NCBI GenBank assembly: GCA_011947345.1
Contig: JAAVTG010000094.1
Coordinates: 62,001-126,000 of the forward strand
Direction: 5' to 3'
DNA from: Phytophthora quininea
Lineage: Eukaryota > Oomycota > Peronosporomycetes > Peronosporales > Peronosporaceae
Length of the DNA: 64,000 nucleotides
Under the pieces are notes generated by a model. It had not been told where the DNA came from. It was given only the letters and a program-made list of their open reading frames with translations, and made no database searches. Both the position numbers and the translations under genes were made by a program. Positions 23,446 to 35,439 of this stretch are shown here, one piece after another; the stretch's first letter is position 1, and every line of letters starts with the position of its first letter.

Positions 23446-24033
23446 ATGCCGCCAAGCTGGTGCGATGAATGCGGCAAGAAGCTCAACGTGTTCGCCTCCA
23501 AGCGCAAGTGCAAGTACTGCATGTTGATGGTCTGCAAGCAGTGTCTGGGTAGTCATCTACAGTCGAAGCATTTGGATCTGAGACGGCCCAGTAGCTTGGG
23601 AGAAGACCTGGAAGAAGACCAAGAAGACCTGCCAGACTCTGCCAACGGCTGGCCAGAGGTGGATCCGGCCGACGAAGACTCGCCAGATGTAGATGATGAC
23701 GAAGATGCAGAAGACTTTGAAGCAGCGCTGGTCCCAGATCTGGACGACTTGGCGCTGTCCTCGCGCTCCCGTGAGACGCTCATTGAGCAGGAGGAGGTCC
23801 AGTACCAGGAGATGCAGATGGACCAGAGCGCCGTCGCCGTCTGGGCCGCTAAGGAGCTGCAGGCCAGGAAGCGACTGCGACGCAGCAAGAAGAAGAACTT
23901 CATGAAGCCTGAGGAGTGCCAAGACAGCTGCTGCGTGTCGGCCGTGAGCTACGCCGTGCTCTCGACGGCTGCTGTCTGGGTCTGCTTTGCCCTCGTTTTC
24001 GCCGTGTACTTTCGAGGGAGGGGTTGGCAGTGA
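23446..24033 (+). CDS. zinc-finger protein with C-terminal membrane anchor
   Basis: 195 residues, start [13 protein letters not shown]. The N-terminal ~40 residues hold a zinc-binding module with three CxxC pairs and trailing histidines ([27 protein letters not shown]), similar in spacing to FYVE/B-box/AN1-type fingers but not confidently any one of them. A long acidic middle follows ([17 protein letters not shown]), then a helical segment rich in Q/E, a basic cluster ([11 protein letters not shown]) and a hydrophobic C-terminal segment ([23 protein letters not shown]). The topology suggests a tail-anchored protein with a cytosolic finger. Function unknown. Divergent from RPL10A. Confidence 0.75.
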   Translation: MPPSWCDECGKKLNVFASKRKCKYCMLMVCKQCLGSHLQSKHLDLRRPSSLGEDLEEDQEDLPDSANGWPEVDPADEDSPDVDDDEDAEDFEAALVPDLDDLALSSRSRETLIEQEEVQYQEMQMDQSAVAVWAAKELQARKRLRRSKKKNFMKPEECQDSCCVSAVSYAVLSTAAVWVCFALVFAVYFRGRGWQ

Positions 24034-24391
24034 TGTAAGGAACTGTTGGGGAGGGATTGCTTCACATTTCATTGCCGTCAAACAGACGAAACTGCTTTCC
24101 ACCTCCAGTAACAAAGGCAGCTGGACTCTGGAGGGTGTACGCAACAACTCGAAGCAAGCAGCATTTCCTCAAGCTGCTAGCTCGCAAAGCGCGCGAGATC
24201 CAACTAGCTGCTCAAACCCCGTAACACCATCCGTCTCAGTCGACTTGGTTGTGACGGAGGAACTTGAGACTGATCTAGTTGGCATTGCAAGTCAAGATGT
24301 TGAGCGTCTCTCTCTCCAAGGCCAATAAGATACTGAAGTATTATGCTTGCTTGGTCATTTCCAATCGTCTTCTAGTGGTCATCCGGTATAA

Positions 24392-24841
24392 CACTTTGGC
24401 AAGACGCGGGAGATCTGGTTCCAGTTGCTAGACGCGAAGGACAGCGAGCTGTACGCTGGACTCGAAGACGACTATGTGTTGTCTACTGGCATCCCACACA
24501 TAGCCAAACTCAACGAGGAAATTTTCGCCAAGTACTGCAAGCAAGACCCCAGCTTTTTCCCCAGCCACGTGACGGTTCAGCTCCAGGTCTTCAAGGATAA
24601 AGCAGCGTTCGATTGTCCGAACACGAAAGCATTGGAGGCGCGAACACCGTTGGGTGATTTAGGCGATCCGGATACTCTCATCGTCGTAGTACCGGAATCG
24701 ACTTTGCGCGATGTCTGGTTCCAGTTGAAAGACGCTACCGGTAACCCTTTTGAGGCCGTAAATGCAGCCTCAGTTCACACTACGAAGAACGCGAAAATCG
24801 AGAAGCTCTGCGAGTTGATTCGTGACAAGTCTAGCTTGTGA
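24392..24841 (+). pseudogene. Crinkler (CRN)-like N-terminal fragment
   Basis: An open frame without a start codon (an in-frame TAA precedes it at 24389) contains the block IWFQLLDAKDSELY...VQLQVFKDKAAFD...LIVVVPES, then a second copy beginning VWFQLKDATGNPFE. The WFQL-D, K-NKAAFD-like and VVVP elements are hallmarks of Phytophthora Crinkler effector N-termini. The fragment ends at a stop 24839-24841, after which similar codons continue in another frame for about 60 bp. No secretion or LFLAK-type leader is present. It is best read as a truncated remnant of a CRN gene, not a functional effector. Confidence 0.55.
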
Positions 24842-25491
24842 CAGCTCTGGTGGAAAATGCAAAAGGAGCCCGTAACAGTTTCTATCGAAGTGCTGATGCA
24901 GAACTCGGGCCCAAACGCCATCGTCGACGGTAAGTCGCGAGCATTCTGGTACGAAGGAAGCGATCTGCGGATCCATGTTCTCTTCGAGAAGAGTACATAT
25001 TTGTTGCTTATGCTCTTGACAGTGACGATGGATCCTTTTCTAACGTTGTTGTTGTGGGCAGAAACACATGCCTTGTACTTCCAAAGTCGGGTGAATGCTG
25101 AATTATCGAGTCTCCCGCGTGATTGGGTTGTTTGTTTTTCAAACTGACTGACTGCCAAAAGGCCTGCAGTGCATTTTCAGTTATGAGTATGAAGGTTCTT
25201 GTCAGTTGCTACCAATCGAGTCTCCTAGATATCAAGCTCCCATTGCCGTCGATGCCCAAAGTGTTTGGAGTATGAGGACGACTCTAACAATCGACTCGCG
25301 CTCTCGCGTGAGATGCATGGCGCTTGGAATTGATCGCCTCGCTACGGACAGTGTCATTGGCCTAGTGAAGACTTGTATCTCGTTCACAACGGTTGTCCAC
25401 GAGTATGTTAACACAGTCTCCACTTGCCACTTCTTTTGATTCACTTTCATTTCTTTTGTCGTAGCGCAGCTACACTCAACTAAGCTTGCAC
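24842..25491. other. decayed sequence next to the CRN-like fragment
   Basis: Short frames only. The segment about 25363-25430 (GTGAAGACTTGTAT ... GAGTATGTTAACACAG ... CTCCACTT) matches the 3' flank of the decayed frame at about 22218-22290 with scattered differences. Confidence 0.4.
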
Positions 25492-28400
25492 TTATGACAG
25501 GTCCGCGAAGAGGTCCATGTCCACTGCTTCGGCCTTGTCGTTCAAGTAGTCGTTGTCCTCCTCGTCATCGGTATCTGAGGAGGCGTGGTGATGCGCTGCG
25601 GACTTTCCAGACCGACGCGCTGGAGAGCGGATCCTTACGCCGTTCGAGTTTTTGCCGTTGCTGCTGCCGATACTGCCTCCTTTGTGCTCTCTGTCGCTTG
25701 CTCTTGACCTAGTGCGGATCACTAGCGCAGCCTCCTTAGGCTTCTGGTACTGGTATGTGCTTGAGTTGTTGTAGGAGGACGACGAGTATTTGGCACGTAG
25801 TGCGCGCGTCTTCTCCTCACTCTTCTTCGCTAGGAAATTTTGGATCAGTTGGTGTTCGTGGTTGCTCATGTAGTTGAGCTCCACGTCGGCATCGATGACC
25901 AAGAAGAGCTCTTGATACTCGGTCTCTTGGTTGGCAAACGCTGATGCAGATTGAAACTCGTAGCGAATCACTTCAAGGATGTCGATAGAGTCACGATGAT
26001 ACGGGATCCTTGCGAATTGAAGGCGCTCTGCTGGGATGGCGAGTGCAGCGCTCGCAGCAAGAGCCAAGTAAGTATCTGGATGGTCTCTCTCTTCAGCGGG
26101 GAAACGAGAACCTCCCGCCGCATATTCTTGACGAAGCGCCAAGCTCTACGGTTCACATAAGCAAACTCAACAATGCGGTGGTCAACTGCGGCGGTTTCTG
26201 GTTCAGACAGGAGTTCCGCCACGATGCTTCGTCCTTCATAGACGGCCAGCTTAGATGCGTCGACCAGCTTCTGACCGTCCACCAAGACCGTCGTCATGGT
26301 GTTTTGCCGCAAGTCTCGCAAGCGAATGTGTGACGGCGTCAAGTTTGCATCGTCAGCCTTCACCCAGTTCTTCTTCACGAGCTCGTCCCATACCTTTCGG
26401 CGAATCTTTTCCACCGCCATCTCCTCGCTGATTACAACGTGGCTCACAAAAGTCAGTACCGAGTCGTCTTTACCTGTCGAGATCAGAACTTCGTCAATGT
26501 CAAACAAGTCTGTGGCCTCATCGGAAGACCCGTTTGAGATGGCTGGTTGCTGCTCCTGGCTGTCGTCGTCATTGGTGCTGGGCGCCGACTCGGAATCGAG
26601 TGGAGTCGCTTTGCTGGGATTGTACAACACAAGTCGGAAGTTGTACTCGCCAGTGTTTAAGGGCACGCCCTCCAACGCAAAGACAGTGTGGTTGGATCCA
26701 ATTGACAGTTTAGACAGAGTGCTGTCAATCGCCTTGATCTCGACGCCAGCACTGTTGATGCCTCGCAGCAGCTTGAATTGGCTCGCAGACAGTCCGATCT
26801 TCGCACTGATGCGCTCTTTTAGCGTGCGAATGGTTTCGCGGCGATCGATACGAATGGGCTCTGCAGGGCTCGTCAGGTATTTGAAGTTAACTGTAATCAT
26901 GTTAGCCTCGCGTTCGAAGTACGTCAAGGCCGGCGACGACCGAGTGAGGTCTGGTGTTTCTTCGAAGTACAGCTCCGTTCCATTCACTAAGTGCAGATCC
27001 ATCTTCAGCCGCAAGTTCATCGTCCGCTCTTCGTTGTTGGCATTCAGGATTTTAGCGGCAGATATGCTGTACGTGGTCGCGCTTTTCTTAATGAAACGAA
27101 TCCGCTGGTCTGGTGGGACAGAAAACTTCTTGGCAACGAGAGCCGAGAGTGTTGCGATGTTTGCTTCGTCGTCTACCTGAATGCATCTTGCCATCAGTGA
27201 GCCACGGGAGGCATCGCTTTGCTCGGCAGCGTCAGGGTCCACGAAGCGGCGGACAAACAACTGCAGCTTCATCGGATCGTGGTCCTCCCATTCTTCCTCG
27301 TCGCTCTTCACTTCAAGGAACATCTGCTGACCTGCGTAAATGGCCAGAGATGATAAAGACAGATCCTCTTTACCGTCGTACGTGTCCGAAAGCAACGAGT
27401 TATAGTCGTTGTATCCACGCAGACGCACGTTCTCTATCGACGGAACCACCACGTCGCTTTCCTTGGCAAACTCTTTGCAAGCCACTTCCAGCGCTTCGCG
27501 GATCGTCGCGGTCTTGTACACGTAGATTGTCTTTTCCAAACTCTTTGGCTTGTTGCCTTTCATGAAGAATTTCAACTGCATCTTCTTGGCCATCTCTATA
27601 CGTTCCTGTTCAAGTCTACGGATCTTCTCTTCATCCGCTCGGATCTTATCTTTTAAGTATTGGGGGATGCTTTCAGGCGCTATAGCGTTCACGTTCTTCT
27701 CTGGAGACACAAGTCGGTACATGAGCATGTACGCACAAGTGCTGTAGCGCATGCTGTATCCAGAACCAGTTGCCCCGCCGAACGCCGTCTTTAATTCCGA
27801 GTCGGATATCTCACTAACACTCGAGTCGTTGAAGTTATACCACTTGCCACTCTCTAGTGACTTGATGTAGGCGTAGTAGTGGCCACCGAGTGCGCTGCCA
27901 GAGTGGATTAGCACCGAGTAAAGCTCATAGACGAGTGGCCCCGACCGCTTTGTCATCACATCCGGGTCAAACATAGGGCTCCACGTATCAAATACTGTAC
28001 TCTCATCCGTTTCGGCCTCCTCCTCATCGTCCACATTGTCGTCATCGTCGTCCACAAAAGTCATCGGTTGGGATTCGTCCATAGACGACAAGCGTCGCAT
28101 CCGTTCGCCCAAAGCATCCAAACCTGGCGTCAGTGGAGGCGACGACGAGAACTTTGCAGTCGCCTCTTCCGATACAGATGCGTGATGGTTCCTGCCTTCC
28201 AGCACGTGCCGCTCTAAAGACATTTTCCGCGCAATTTTACCCCGCACTCCTCCTTTCTCGTCGCTCACGTACGAGTTCATGTCCAAATACTTGGGGAACG
28301 TCACCTCGTTGTGCAGTTTGATCCTGTTCATCGTCGCGTAGTCAAAGTCAAACCTTTTCAGCTGCAGCATCAAAATGTAGGGCAATTTGGAGAACTTGAG

Positions 28401-29310
28401 TCCTTTGATCGCGTCTCTCTTCACCTTGCATTGGTCGCACATCCACTGGTTCTCGTTATTCAGCACTTCAGGCCGTAAAAGAGTTCGATGGCTTCCTCCA
28501 CCGTCTTCATCATCTCGGACGAGCCGAACGGTCGAATAACTAGTGACAAGTCCAAAAGTTGTCGATCCTCGAGCTCTCGTACCCGCAGTCGCAGCACTGC
28601 ACATAGTCCTTCAGGGCTCCCTGGTAGAGGTCGTTCACCAGGTTCTCATTGACCGTTCCTTTGAACGACCTCTCTAAGGCATCCAGCAGCACTCTGCACA
28701 GCTCCTGCACGTCGTGTTGCTGGAACACGTCGGCTCCTGTCCAGCCGAAGCTCTTGGTCAGTGCTTTGGTGCTGATGGAGTCCTGCGTGGTCAACTGCAG
28801 TTTGGCAAAGAGTTTCTGCAGCTGCAGAGGGATATTGTCTTCCTCTGCCTCTTCTTCTTCCTCCTCCTCCTCTTCGCTGTCTTGCGCTTCTTCTGCACTA
28901 TCTGTAGTAGTGTTAATATCATTAGTGGTCTTTTTGATGGCGCTGTGGCAGGTCCAGCGGTACAGGCCCTGGCGGAACTCGGGCGTCATGAACATGCTCT
29001 GTAGCAGGCTGTTCATGTAGCAGGTCGCGCCCTGATTGGACAGCCCAGTGAAGGCGCTGCGGACGCGCGTGAAGCCGCCGGAGCTGCCGTAGCTGCTGCC
29101 GCCGTTGCTCGTGTAGCCTGGAGAGTCGTACAGGCCTTCGATGCCCGACGACGAGTACGTGGTCAGCGCCGTGGACTGCACGCTGGCAGACGTCTCGGCG
29201 TCGCCGTCCTCGCTCGTCCTGGGCAGCTGCGTCAGCACGTCGGCCACCTGCGCGCGGTGCTGCTGCCGAGACGCCGACAGCTCGTCGTCGTCGTCGCTCC
29301 AGGCGTCCAT
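25492..29310 (-). CDS. ubiquitin C-terminal hydrolase, USP47-like
   Basis: An intronless frame of 1273 residues once three single bases are restored (26098-26101 GGGG, 28477-28480 AAAA, 28554-28557 AAAA; the last two fall within 80 bp). The Cys box is GLSNQGATCYMNSLLQSMFM, followed by an acidic insert (EEEEEEEEEAEEDN), QQHDVQELCRVLLDALE, the CxxC pairs CCDCGYE/CDQC, LQLKRFDFDY, and the His box GGHYYAYIKSLESGKWYNFND. Several ubiquitin-like segments follow (e.g. KLSIGSNHTVFALEGVPL), then a Ser-rich tail. Domain order and the HYYAYIK...YNFND box match USP47/Ubp-type enzymes. A cytosolic/nuclear deubiquitinase. Start MDAWSDDDDELSAS is the first ATG of the frame. Confidence 0.9.
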
Positions 29311-29348
29311 TTCTCCAGCTCTTCTGCTGCCTGGGGAGGAGGAAAAGG

Positions 29349-29398
29349 ATCTACAACGCGGTAAATTATAAATCTACAACACCGTAACTTCTAAATCT
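29349..29398 (+). repeat. two tandem copies of a ~23-bp unit
   Basis: ATCTACAAC-n3-GTAA-n-TT-n-TAA is present at 29349-29371 and again at 29372-29398 with about four differences, immediately upstream of the USP gene. Confidence 0.5.
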
Positions 29399-29414
29399 CT
29401 CCCATTCAAACACC

Positions 29415-29482
29415 AAGTAGACGGGAGGAGTTCCCTCCCGTCTACTTAACTCACGCTAGTTCTATATTTACTGCTAGCGTGA
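29415..29482. repeat. two adjacent inverted repeats
   Basis: A 14-bp perfect stem (aagtagacgggagg 29415-29428 / cctcccgtctactt 29434-29447, 5-nt loop) is followed by a 9-bp stem (tcacgctag 29451-29459 / ctagcgtga 29474-29482). They mark the start of the repeat-rich block and could be a MITE or element end. Confidence 0.55.
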
Positions 29483-31299
29483 ATAAATTACTGTTTGCAA
29501 CGACCATCGGCTTCCGCGGGCCTCCACCACGGCACGCACAGTATCACGACCCAGTTCTAGCGGACCTTTCCCTACGTCAACGGGATCTACCGCTACGCAT
29601 CTACAATGATCACAAGGCTCACATTCGCGCTCTTCGACGGGAACGCAATGTGTGGTGATTCGGATTTTTCTATGGGTAGCAATCCCCGCGCTGTAATCGA
29701 CTGGTTGGGACAAGGCTGTGGCGGAAGCCCTACCAAGGATGGTCCCTAGGTTTCGGAAGCCTCTGTCGTGAGTATGTGAACCCCGAAACGCACTGGAGGC
29801 TAGGTCCGAAGCTGCACCTCGTCCGTCAGCAAGTGCTCAAGAGTGGTCAGAAATCACATTGAGGGAACTTATCTCCTCTGTGACTAGTGTAGCCTTGGTC
29901 TCAAAAGCGTACGATGAGTGTGACGCTGTGGGCCCTCAAGACCCAGTTTGCCCTAACAAAACGGGTGTTGCACAACACACTATATTTCCGAGAAGCTACT
30001 ATGCCTGACGAAAGTGGATTTCCCGATACGCTAGGACTCTGGAACCGGATTCGGTAACCTGGACGCAGACCGGCGTTTCAGGATGACCAATCCCTGAACC
30101 GTGATTATGGATGTATGAAGACGTGGAAGTCCCTATACAAACATCAAGTCAAGCATCAGTCCCCCAGTGCGAGTGATGTGGAGCACCTGGAGTTGAAGTT
30201 GCGAGAGGTCACCCCGTTTGGGAAACTTGACCCCCATTGAGCAATGAAGATGCTCCAGGATTGCGCACCCAGTGATTACTCCATAGTCGGACCAAGTCAC
30301 TTACGCCGTCCATATTCAAGTCAAGATATTGTCAGAAGATTGTTCAAGATTCGTACTTAGTATTGCATAGCTAGTTTGTATGAGATTTTAACAGAGTTCG
30401 ATTTCCCCCAAGTGCTCAAGTGCTCCGAGGAAGCGGAGGCCGCATTGGGCGTTAAGGGCACCTTGGCTTATGGACTAGCCTCGCGTGGAACCCCCCGTGT
30501 TCAAGTCCAGTTGGGAAGGGGAGTTCTAGGGCGTGACGCTCCTGGATTGACCCCAACCCATTCCATATCCTAGTTGGGCCGTCGGTAAATCCGGGCGTCA
30601 TCCATTTCTTATCGACCTGACCGTCTTGTGTGGCTGGATAGCAGTGACAACCAGGGCGTTAACACTAACTGCGTTGTGAATCGACTGACCTAAGCTTCGT
30701 AACCGAGTGCTGTGTCTGTTGCTCCGCGAGGAGCTGGTGCGCGAACGTCGGGGCGTTCGAGACCTTCCAGGTGTCCCGATCCGCATACGCCCCCATCGAT
30801 CCTGGACGAGGACCCACCACCCGAGGGTCCAAAAGAATAGGTGGTGGCTGCATTTCGGTATCGAAATCTATATTGCTAATTGTTATCTTGTACAAGGTTT
30901 GGCTGTGTGGTCCTGGAGTGCGACCACAAGCTACCTTCTAACTAACTCTTCTAACCCGCTATCAGTAGCAAGCGCGTTCGGGGAACTCCTAAACCGCAGT
31001 ACTAACCTACCCGTACCTGTATCCTGAGCAGGTGTCCTCTCTGGTCGTCCAGTCCAGCGATTCGAACCCTTAGGGATAGCATACAAGGTACACGCCAACG
31101 GCTCCAGACGGCCCAACGGCCATCCGGAACCGCTACTCCTGGAGACCAGTTCACTCGGGTCGCGCCACTGTACACCCCCTGGGCGCAAGATTTCACCGAG
31201 CTTCGCCACAAATGCAATTATGCACCAAGTCCAGTTTCGCTGCAGGGACATTGCGACCAAGAGCCTCGACGACAAGAATGCCCATCGAGAAATTAAGCG
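29483..31299. other. repeat-like, gene-poor sequence
   Basis: About 1.8 kb without a sustained frame. A minus-strand frame at 29474-29713 contains VPVEERECEPCDHCRCVAVDPVDVG, which has a biased Cys pattern but no family I recognise. The segment precedes the LINE fragment and is probably decayed mobile-element sequence. Confidence 0.35.
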
Positions 31300-31890
31300 G
31301 CTCCGCCCAAATGTACGCGGCGGTACGCGAAGTGACCCGAACACGAGGCTAGCCGACGATGCTCTATGATGAACAAGGTAAGCCACTGTCCAGAACAATT
31401 TTTCATCGGCACCAGGCCCGCCGTCGACGCTGATATAACAGCCAAAATTCTCGACAATCCTATCACTGCGAACGACTTCGGCATTTGAGCTTAAACGTCT
31501 CAACAACAGGCGAGTGACGGAACCAGACGCCATTCCAGCAGAACTGCTCAAATACGCCGCAGACGTCATCGCTTCAAAACTCGTGTCTCTTGTCAATGAT
31601 ACTTTTGCAAAGGGGGAGCCTCTGGAGCTTGGCGAAGGTATACTGCTGTGTCTGCCCAAGCCGAATAAACTCAAGGGGGATGCTCAAGTCTATGACCAAT
31701 TGTTACCCTCATCAGCATCCGGAAAGCCATTTCGCTTATTGTGCTCGAGCGAATCACTCCCGTGGTCAACAAGTTCTTATCTCCAGAGCGTTTGGAACTA
31801 TTTAAGAGCGCTGGTGGGCGTTGCGTCGTCGCCGACGTTGAAGTCACTCGCGGTTGAAGCGCACGATGGGAAACGGGAGGTGTGACGTCT
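31300..31890 (+). mobile_element. LINE (non-LTR) reverse transcriptase fragment, 5' part
   Basis: In shifting frames the plus strand reads MYAAVREVTRTRG, then ANDFG, RRVTEPDAIPAELLKYAADV, LCLPKPNKLKGDA, and in another frame ISLIVLERITPVVNKFLSPE. These correspond in order to the pre-RT linker, the P-D-G-IPAELLK motif, the LPKPNK motif and the region before RT motif A of oomycete LINEs. At least three frame changes and stops show it is inactive. It breaks off near 31860. Confidence 0.7.
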
Positions 31891-32180
31891 GAGTGAGACT
31901 TGTGACGAGTGGAGACTAAAGAAGAGCATCTTTCTTCTGGAAGTCTCTAGAACCACGGGGAGCGATGCGCGGATGGCCTGCACGCCGTACTGCTGCAGTG
32001 GCCAACACGAGAGGAAGTGGCTCGAAGGCCGGAAATCTCAAGGTCCTCGCTGCAAAGGAGGAACAGATCAGTAGTTGTAGAGAGGTTTGACAACGGGCAT
32101 ACTTTTCCCTCTACTTGTACAAGGACATTCAGCAATGTGGTGGAGCCAGTTTGAGAGTGACGGATTCAGAGGGGTATTCA

Positions 32181-32295
32181 CTTAAGTACGATCGCCGCTT
32201 TAAGTGCGATTGCCATATTAAGTACGATCGCCAGATCGCGAAGGTCGTCGACCACCGGAACCCTGATCGCTGATCGCTAGTGTCGACCACCGGAA
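32181..32295 (+). repeat. short tandem and direct repeats
   Basis: Three imperfect ~18-bp units (TTAAGTACGATCGCC and variants) span 32181-32234. A 14-bp direct repeat GTCGACCACCGGAA occurs at 32247-32260 and 32282-32295. A possible solo-LTR could begin with TG at 32281 (an AATAAA lies near 32479), but no second LTR was seen. Confidence 0.45.
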
Positions 32296-32441
32296 TATCG
32301 ATTGCCGATTGTTGAATATCAATCCCATCATACTAACCCATAATTGATTTTACGTAAAATATTGTGGGTACAAAATGGTAAAAACCATTGGTGGCTGCGA
32401 GGACTACCACACGTCCCCGCAGCTCTACTGTGAGCTCCAAG

Positions 32442-32466
32442 CTCTCTCTCTCTCTCTCTCTCTCTA
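32442..32466 (+). repeat. (CT)n microsatellite
   Basis: About 12 CT units. A second CT run of about nine units lies at 33524-33541 inside the LINE fragment. Confidence 0.85.
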
Positions 32467-33389
32467 CTAAACCTATCAATAAAATACTCACTCTTCTTTA
32501 GCTACTTACTGCCAAGCTCCTTTTCACCCCTTTCTTCCAAACTGCACAAGTGCTGTCGTCATGGCTCGACACCGATCGCCACAGGATCGATCACCGAGAT
32601 CCCGATTGCTGATCGCAAGATGATCGCGAGTAGAAAGTGAGAAAGAGAGTAGAGTGCCCGAGCAGCTGCTAGATGGACCGCCGAGTAGACATGAATACGA
32701 AGGGGTAGAGTAATCAGTTCGCAATTTGCATCGAAGTAGATTAGCCAAGTAACACGTCGTTGTTCCCCAAGAAGACAAGTTCGCTACTCCGTCCTCAAGG
32801 ACTACCTCTGTAGAAGAACCGACCCCGATCGCCAAGGATAGCGTCGATACGTGGCGCTGCAGCGAGGTCCCGCGTGCTCAACCCAACTCAGAGTGTCACG
32901 AGAACGGCACTATAAACCGAGAACCGTCGGCGCGAGGCAAGGCAAAGGGCCCAACGATCGACGGCGGAAGAGACCATGATCTATCTAATCAAGCGATAGG
33001 GGTCGAGTAGACGAGTGGGGAAAGGATTGCCGGTGCGCAGAGGTAACCGATAGGATCCGGCGCAACCGAGGACAAGACAAAAGAAGAAGGAAGCAACAAC
33101 TGACCGCGTGAGAAGCTAATCCCCGCGCGATCACCAACCAAGACCTCAAGACTTACGATTTCAAGTCAACCCCTGCCAACAACGCTACCTCCCTTCGGAA
33201 TTACATCAGTGCAAGCCCCGGGGAAACGCGACGTTCCAAGAAGAAGAAGGCGACGTCGCTTAGTGCTCTGGAAACTCGCCTGAAGCTCGGCGATCGGACC
33301 GCCACCACAGCAATACACACAATCCTGTTTGCCACCTCAAACACACTTCACGGGATGCTTCTCATACGTTGTGGTTGCTACTCACTGGA

Positions 33390-34580
33390 GAAAGTCTCGG
33401 CAAGCTCACACTCGAGAGCCAAAACCTCTTTCTATTGACCGACAAAAGCTTCTCTCTGTACTTGAGAGTTTCCTGCTCGATAATGAATTCCGATTGATAC
33501 GATTATTACTAGCCAAGACTACGCTCTCTCTCTCTCTCTCCGGAAAAACAACCCTCAAGCCATTCGAAAGCAACACTGGAACACCACATCTCCAGATGAA
33601 CATATCCAAGACGGAGATTACTCAACTGCAACGATGTGTACGACCTACTCGGGCAAATCGATTCTCTCGAGCTGCCGAGCAACGGAGGCGATCTACCCGG
33701 AAATAGGTTCCCTACTCGGCGACACTGAAGACCTCTCCCGGCGAAAACACTCGCAGCAGCGGCATCTTGACGACTCTGGTCCATCTGGTTCCGTCCGCAC
33801 TACATGACCTAGACACGTGTCCGGTCAGACAATTGCTACGTTATCCCGATTATGCTCTACAATTGCGGAACCTGGTCGTTAACCTCCACGGAACTGCGAC
33901 GCCTGGAAAGTTTTCATCGACGCCAACTTCGTAGCGTTCTCGAAATCCGCCCCCGCGTCGTATATCCAATGCAGCTCTCTACGAAATCTGCGAGGAACGT
34001 CCACTACGACATCGGATCACAACAGCAAGATGGGGCCTCTTCGTCCATAGTCTTCATCGGCCCGACATCCCAGCATACCTCCAGATGCAGGCCAACTCCG
34101 CTCCCCTGTGACGCAGGTAAATGGTGTGGCAAACCTCGTACAACGCTCCCTGTTATTCTTGATGCAAATCGCGCTACCAGTGGCTCCGGATTCCGCCTAC
34201 GGACTGAACAAGACCTTGAAGAACTTCGACAACTCGCTGCTCTTCGAGGCAAACGGAAGGAACTATCGACTAAAATATTTTTCACTTCCAGCGGCAGGAG
34301 ACTCGACGTATGCGGACACCACACTATGCCGCCGACTAGCAAAGTTGAGCCAAGTGCATGCGCAAATTGGCTACGCGAACACTATATCCTTGCGCGCAAA
34401 ATCTTTTCGGTATTCGCAGAACCATTTTGCCGAGGCCGTCGGCTCAGTTGGCGGACACATCCGCGATGAGCGCTCAACTGGTCGGAGAGAAACGTTGACC
34501 GTTCGAAGCGTTTTGAGCCGAGCGACGTTCTCGCAATCGAAAAATTGCTCGCCCTGCAGGCAACTGAGGTGATGGAGGCA
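33390..34580 (+). mobile_element. LINE reverse transcriptase fragment, 3' part
   Basis: Shifted frames read QKLLSVLESFLLDNEFRLIR (RT palm region), LQMNISKTEI (K-motif region downstream of YADD), SLLGDTEDLSRRK, then MLYNCGTWSLTSTELRRLES and FHRRQLRSVLEIR, the conserved C-terminal block of oomycete LINEs. RT motifs A-C (YADD) are missing between the first two, so the copy is internally deleted as well as frame-broken. With the fragment at 31300-31890 it looks like one element split by about 1.5 kb of other sequence. Confidence 0.7.
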
Positions 34581-34678
34581 ACTGACAAGTGATTGCATGG
34601 GATTCCGGTGTTGAAGGCTTCTGGCAGGTTGGACGAACCGCTTTGCCTTCATCAAAGTGCCTGCAGCTTTCCGCCTAG

Positions 34679-35239
34679 CTAGACCATTCTCGGCATCGGG
34701 GACATGTTCTTGGCCAACGGCAGCTCCTCAGCCGAGTCGTTCGAGCCAATGTACGCGCGGTCGTGCTTGGGCGAGAACGAGTCGGACAGGAAGTCCATCT
34801 CCCCAGCTCGCAGTTTCGCCTTCCGCCAGTAGACGTAGCAGGCTCCCAAGGCGACACCGTACAGCACAGCTGCCGGTACAGCATCGACGGTGCCAGCCAC
34901 AACAAAGCAATCAGTACATGACTTGTCGACCTCCATTTGGGTCAATAAAGCAGTGCACGCACCAGCTTCAAAGCACGCGTTGGCTGCGGAATCGGGCGTC
35001 TTGGTGTTGTGAATGTACAGCGGCTGCATCTTCAGCAGGCAGCCCACCACAAGCTGGTGATAAAGGCGGTCAATACAGCACCATGCTTGGCGCAGCATTT
35101 ATAGCGTCGTTACCAGGAAGATGAAGCCAGCAAAGCTCAGCACCATGCCGACGAGGCAGCCTACAGAAGAATCGACAAGGTAAGAGGGCCAGTGATGGCA
35201 GGAGAACAGCACGAAGCTGCACGTACATCCTGAGCCCAT
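34679..35239 (-). CDS. small two-helix membrane protein
   Basis: Three exons (35239-35227, 35160-35114, 35053-34679) sum to 145 codons. The protein starts MGSGCCLVGMVLSFAGFIFL, a hydrophobic helix running on into LVVGCLLKMQPLYI, followed by a Cys-containing luminal loop (ACFEAGACTALL, DKSCTDC), a second helix (VPAAVLYGVALGACYVYW) and a polar tail. The short two-helix layout with a CC near the N-terminus recalls RNase-kappa-type or other small V-ATPase-associated proteins, but the similarity is too weak to name it. Introns are GT-AG and 60-66 bp. The gene borders the LINE debris. Confidence 0.65.
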
Positions 35240-35439
35240 AGTGCTTGCTGTGCTGACTTTTTCGGCGTGCTCGGAACTTAACCAAGGACCAGATGAGAGG
35301 ACTCACACATGTTTTGCCTTACCGGTAACGCACAAGTCTTTCATCTGCAAGAGTACGGGTCGAATATGTGTATCTACATGGTCTAGCAATCGCAGTTGAT
35401 GAGGAAATGGTTGAAGACCGAGGTGGCCTGCTTGAATCG

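Noticed and set aside
24392..24841. Functional Crinkler gene
   Set aside because: No start codon or leader, an in-frame stop directly upstream and a frame change at the end.
32281..32514. Solo LTR
   Set aside because: TG...CA ends and an AATAAA are present, but no partner LTR, target duplication or primer-binding site was found.
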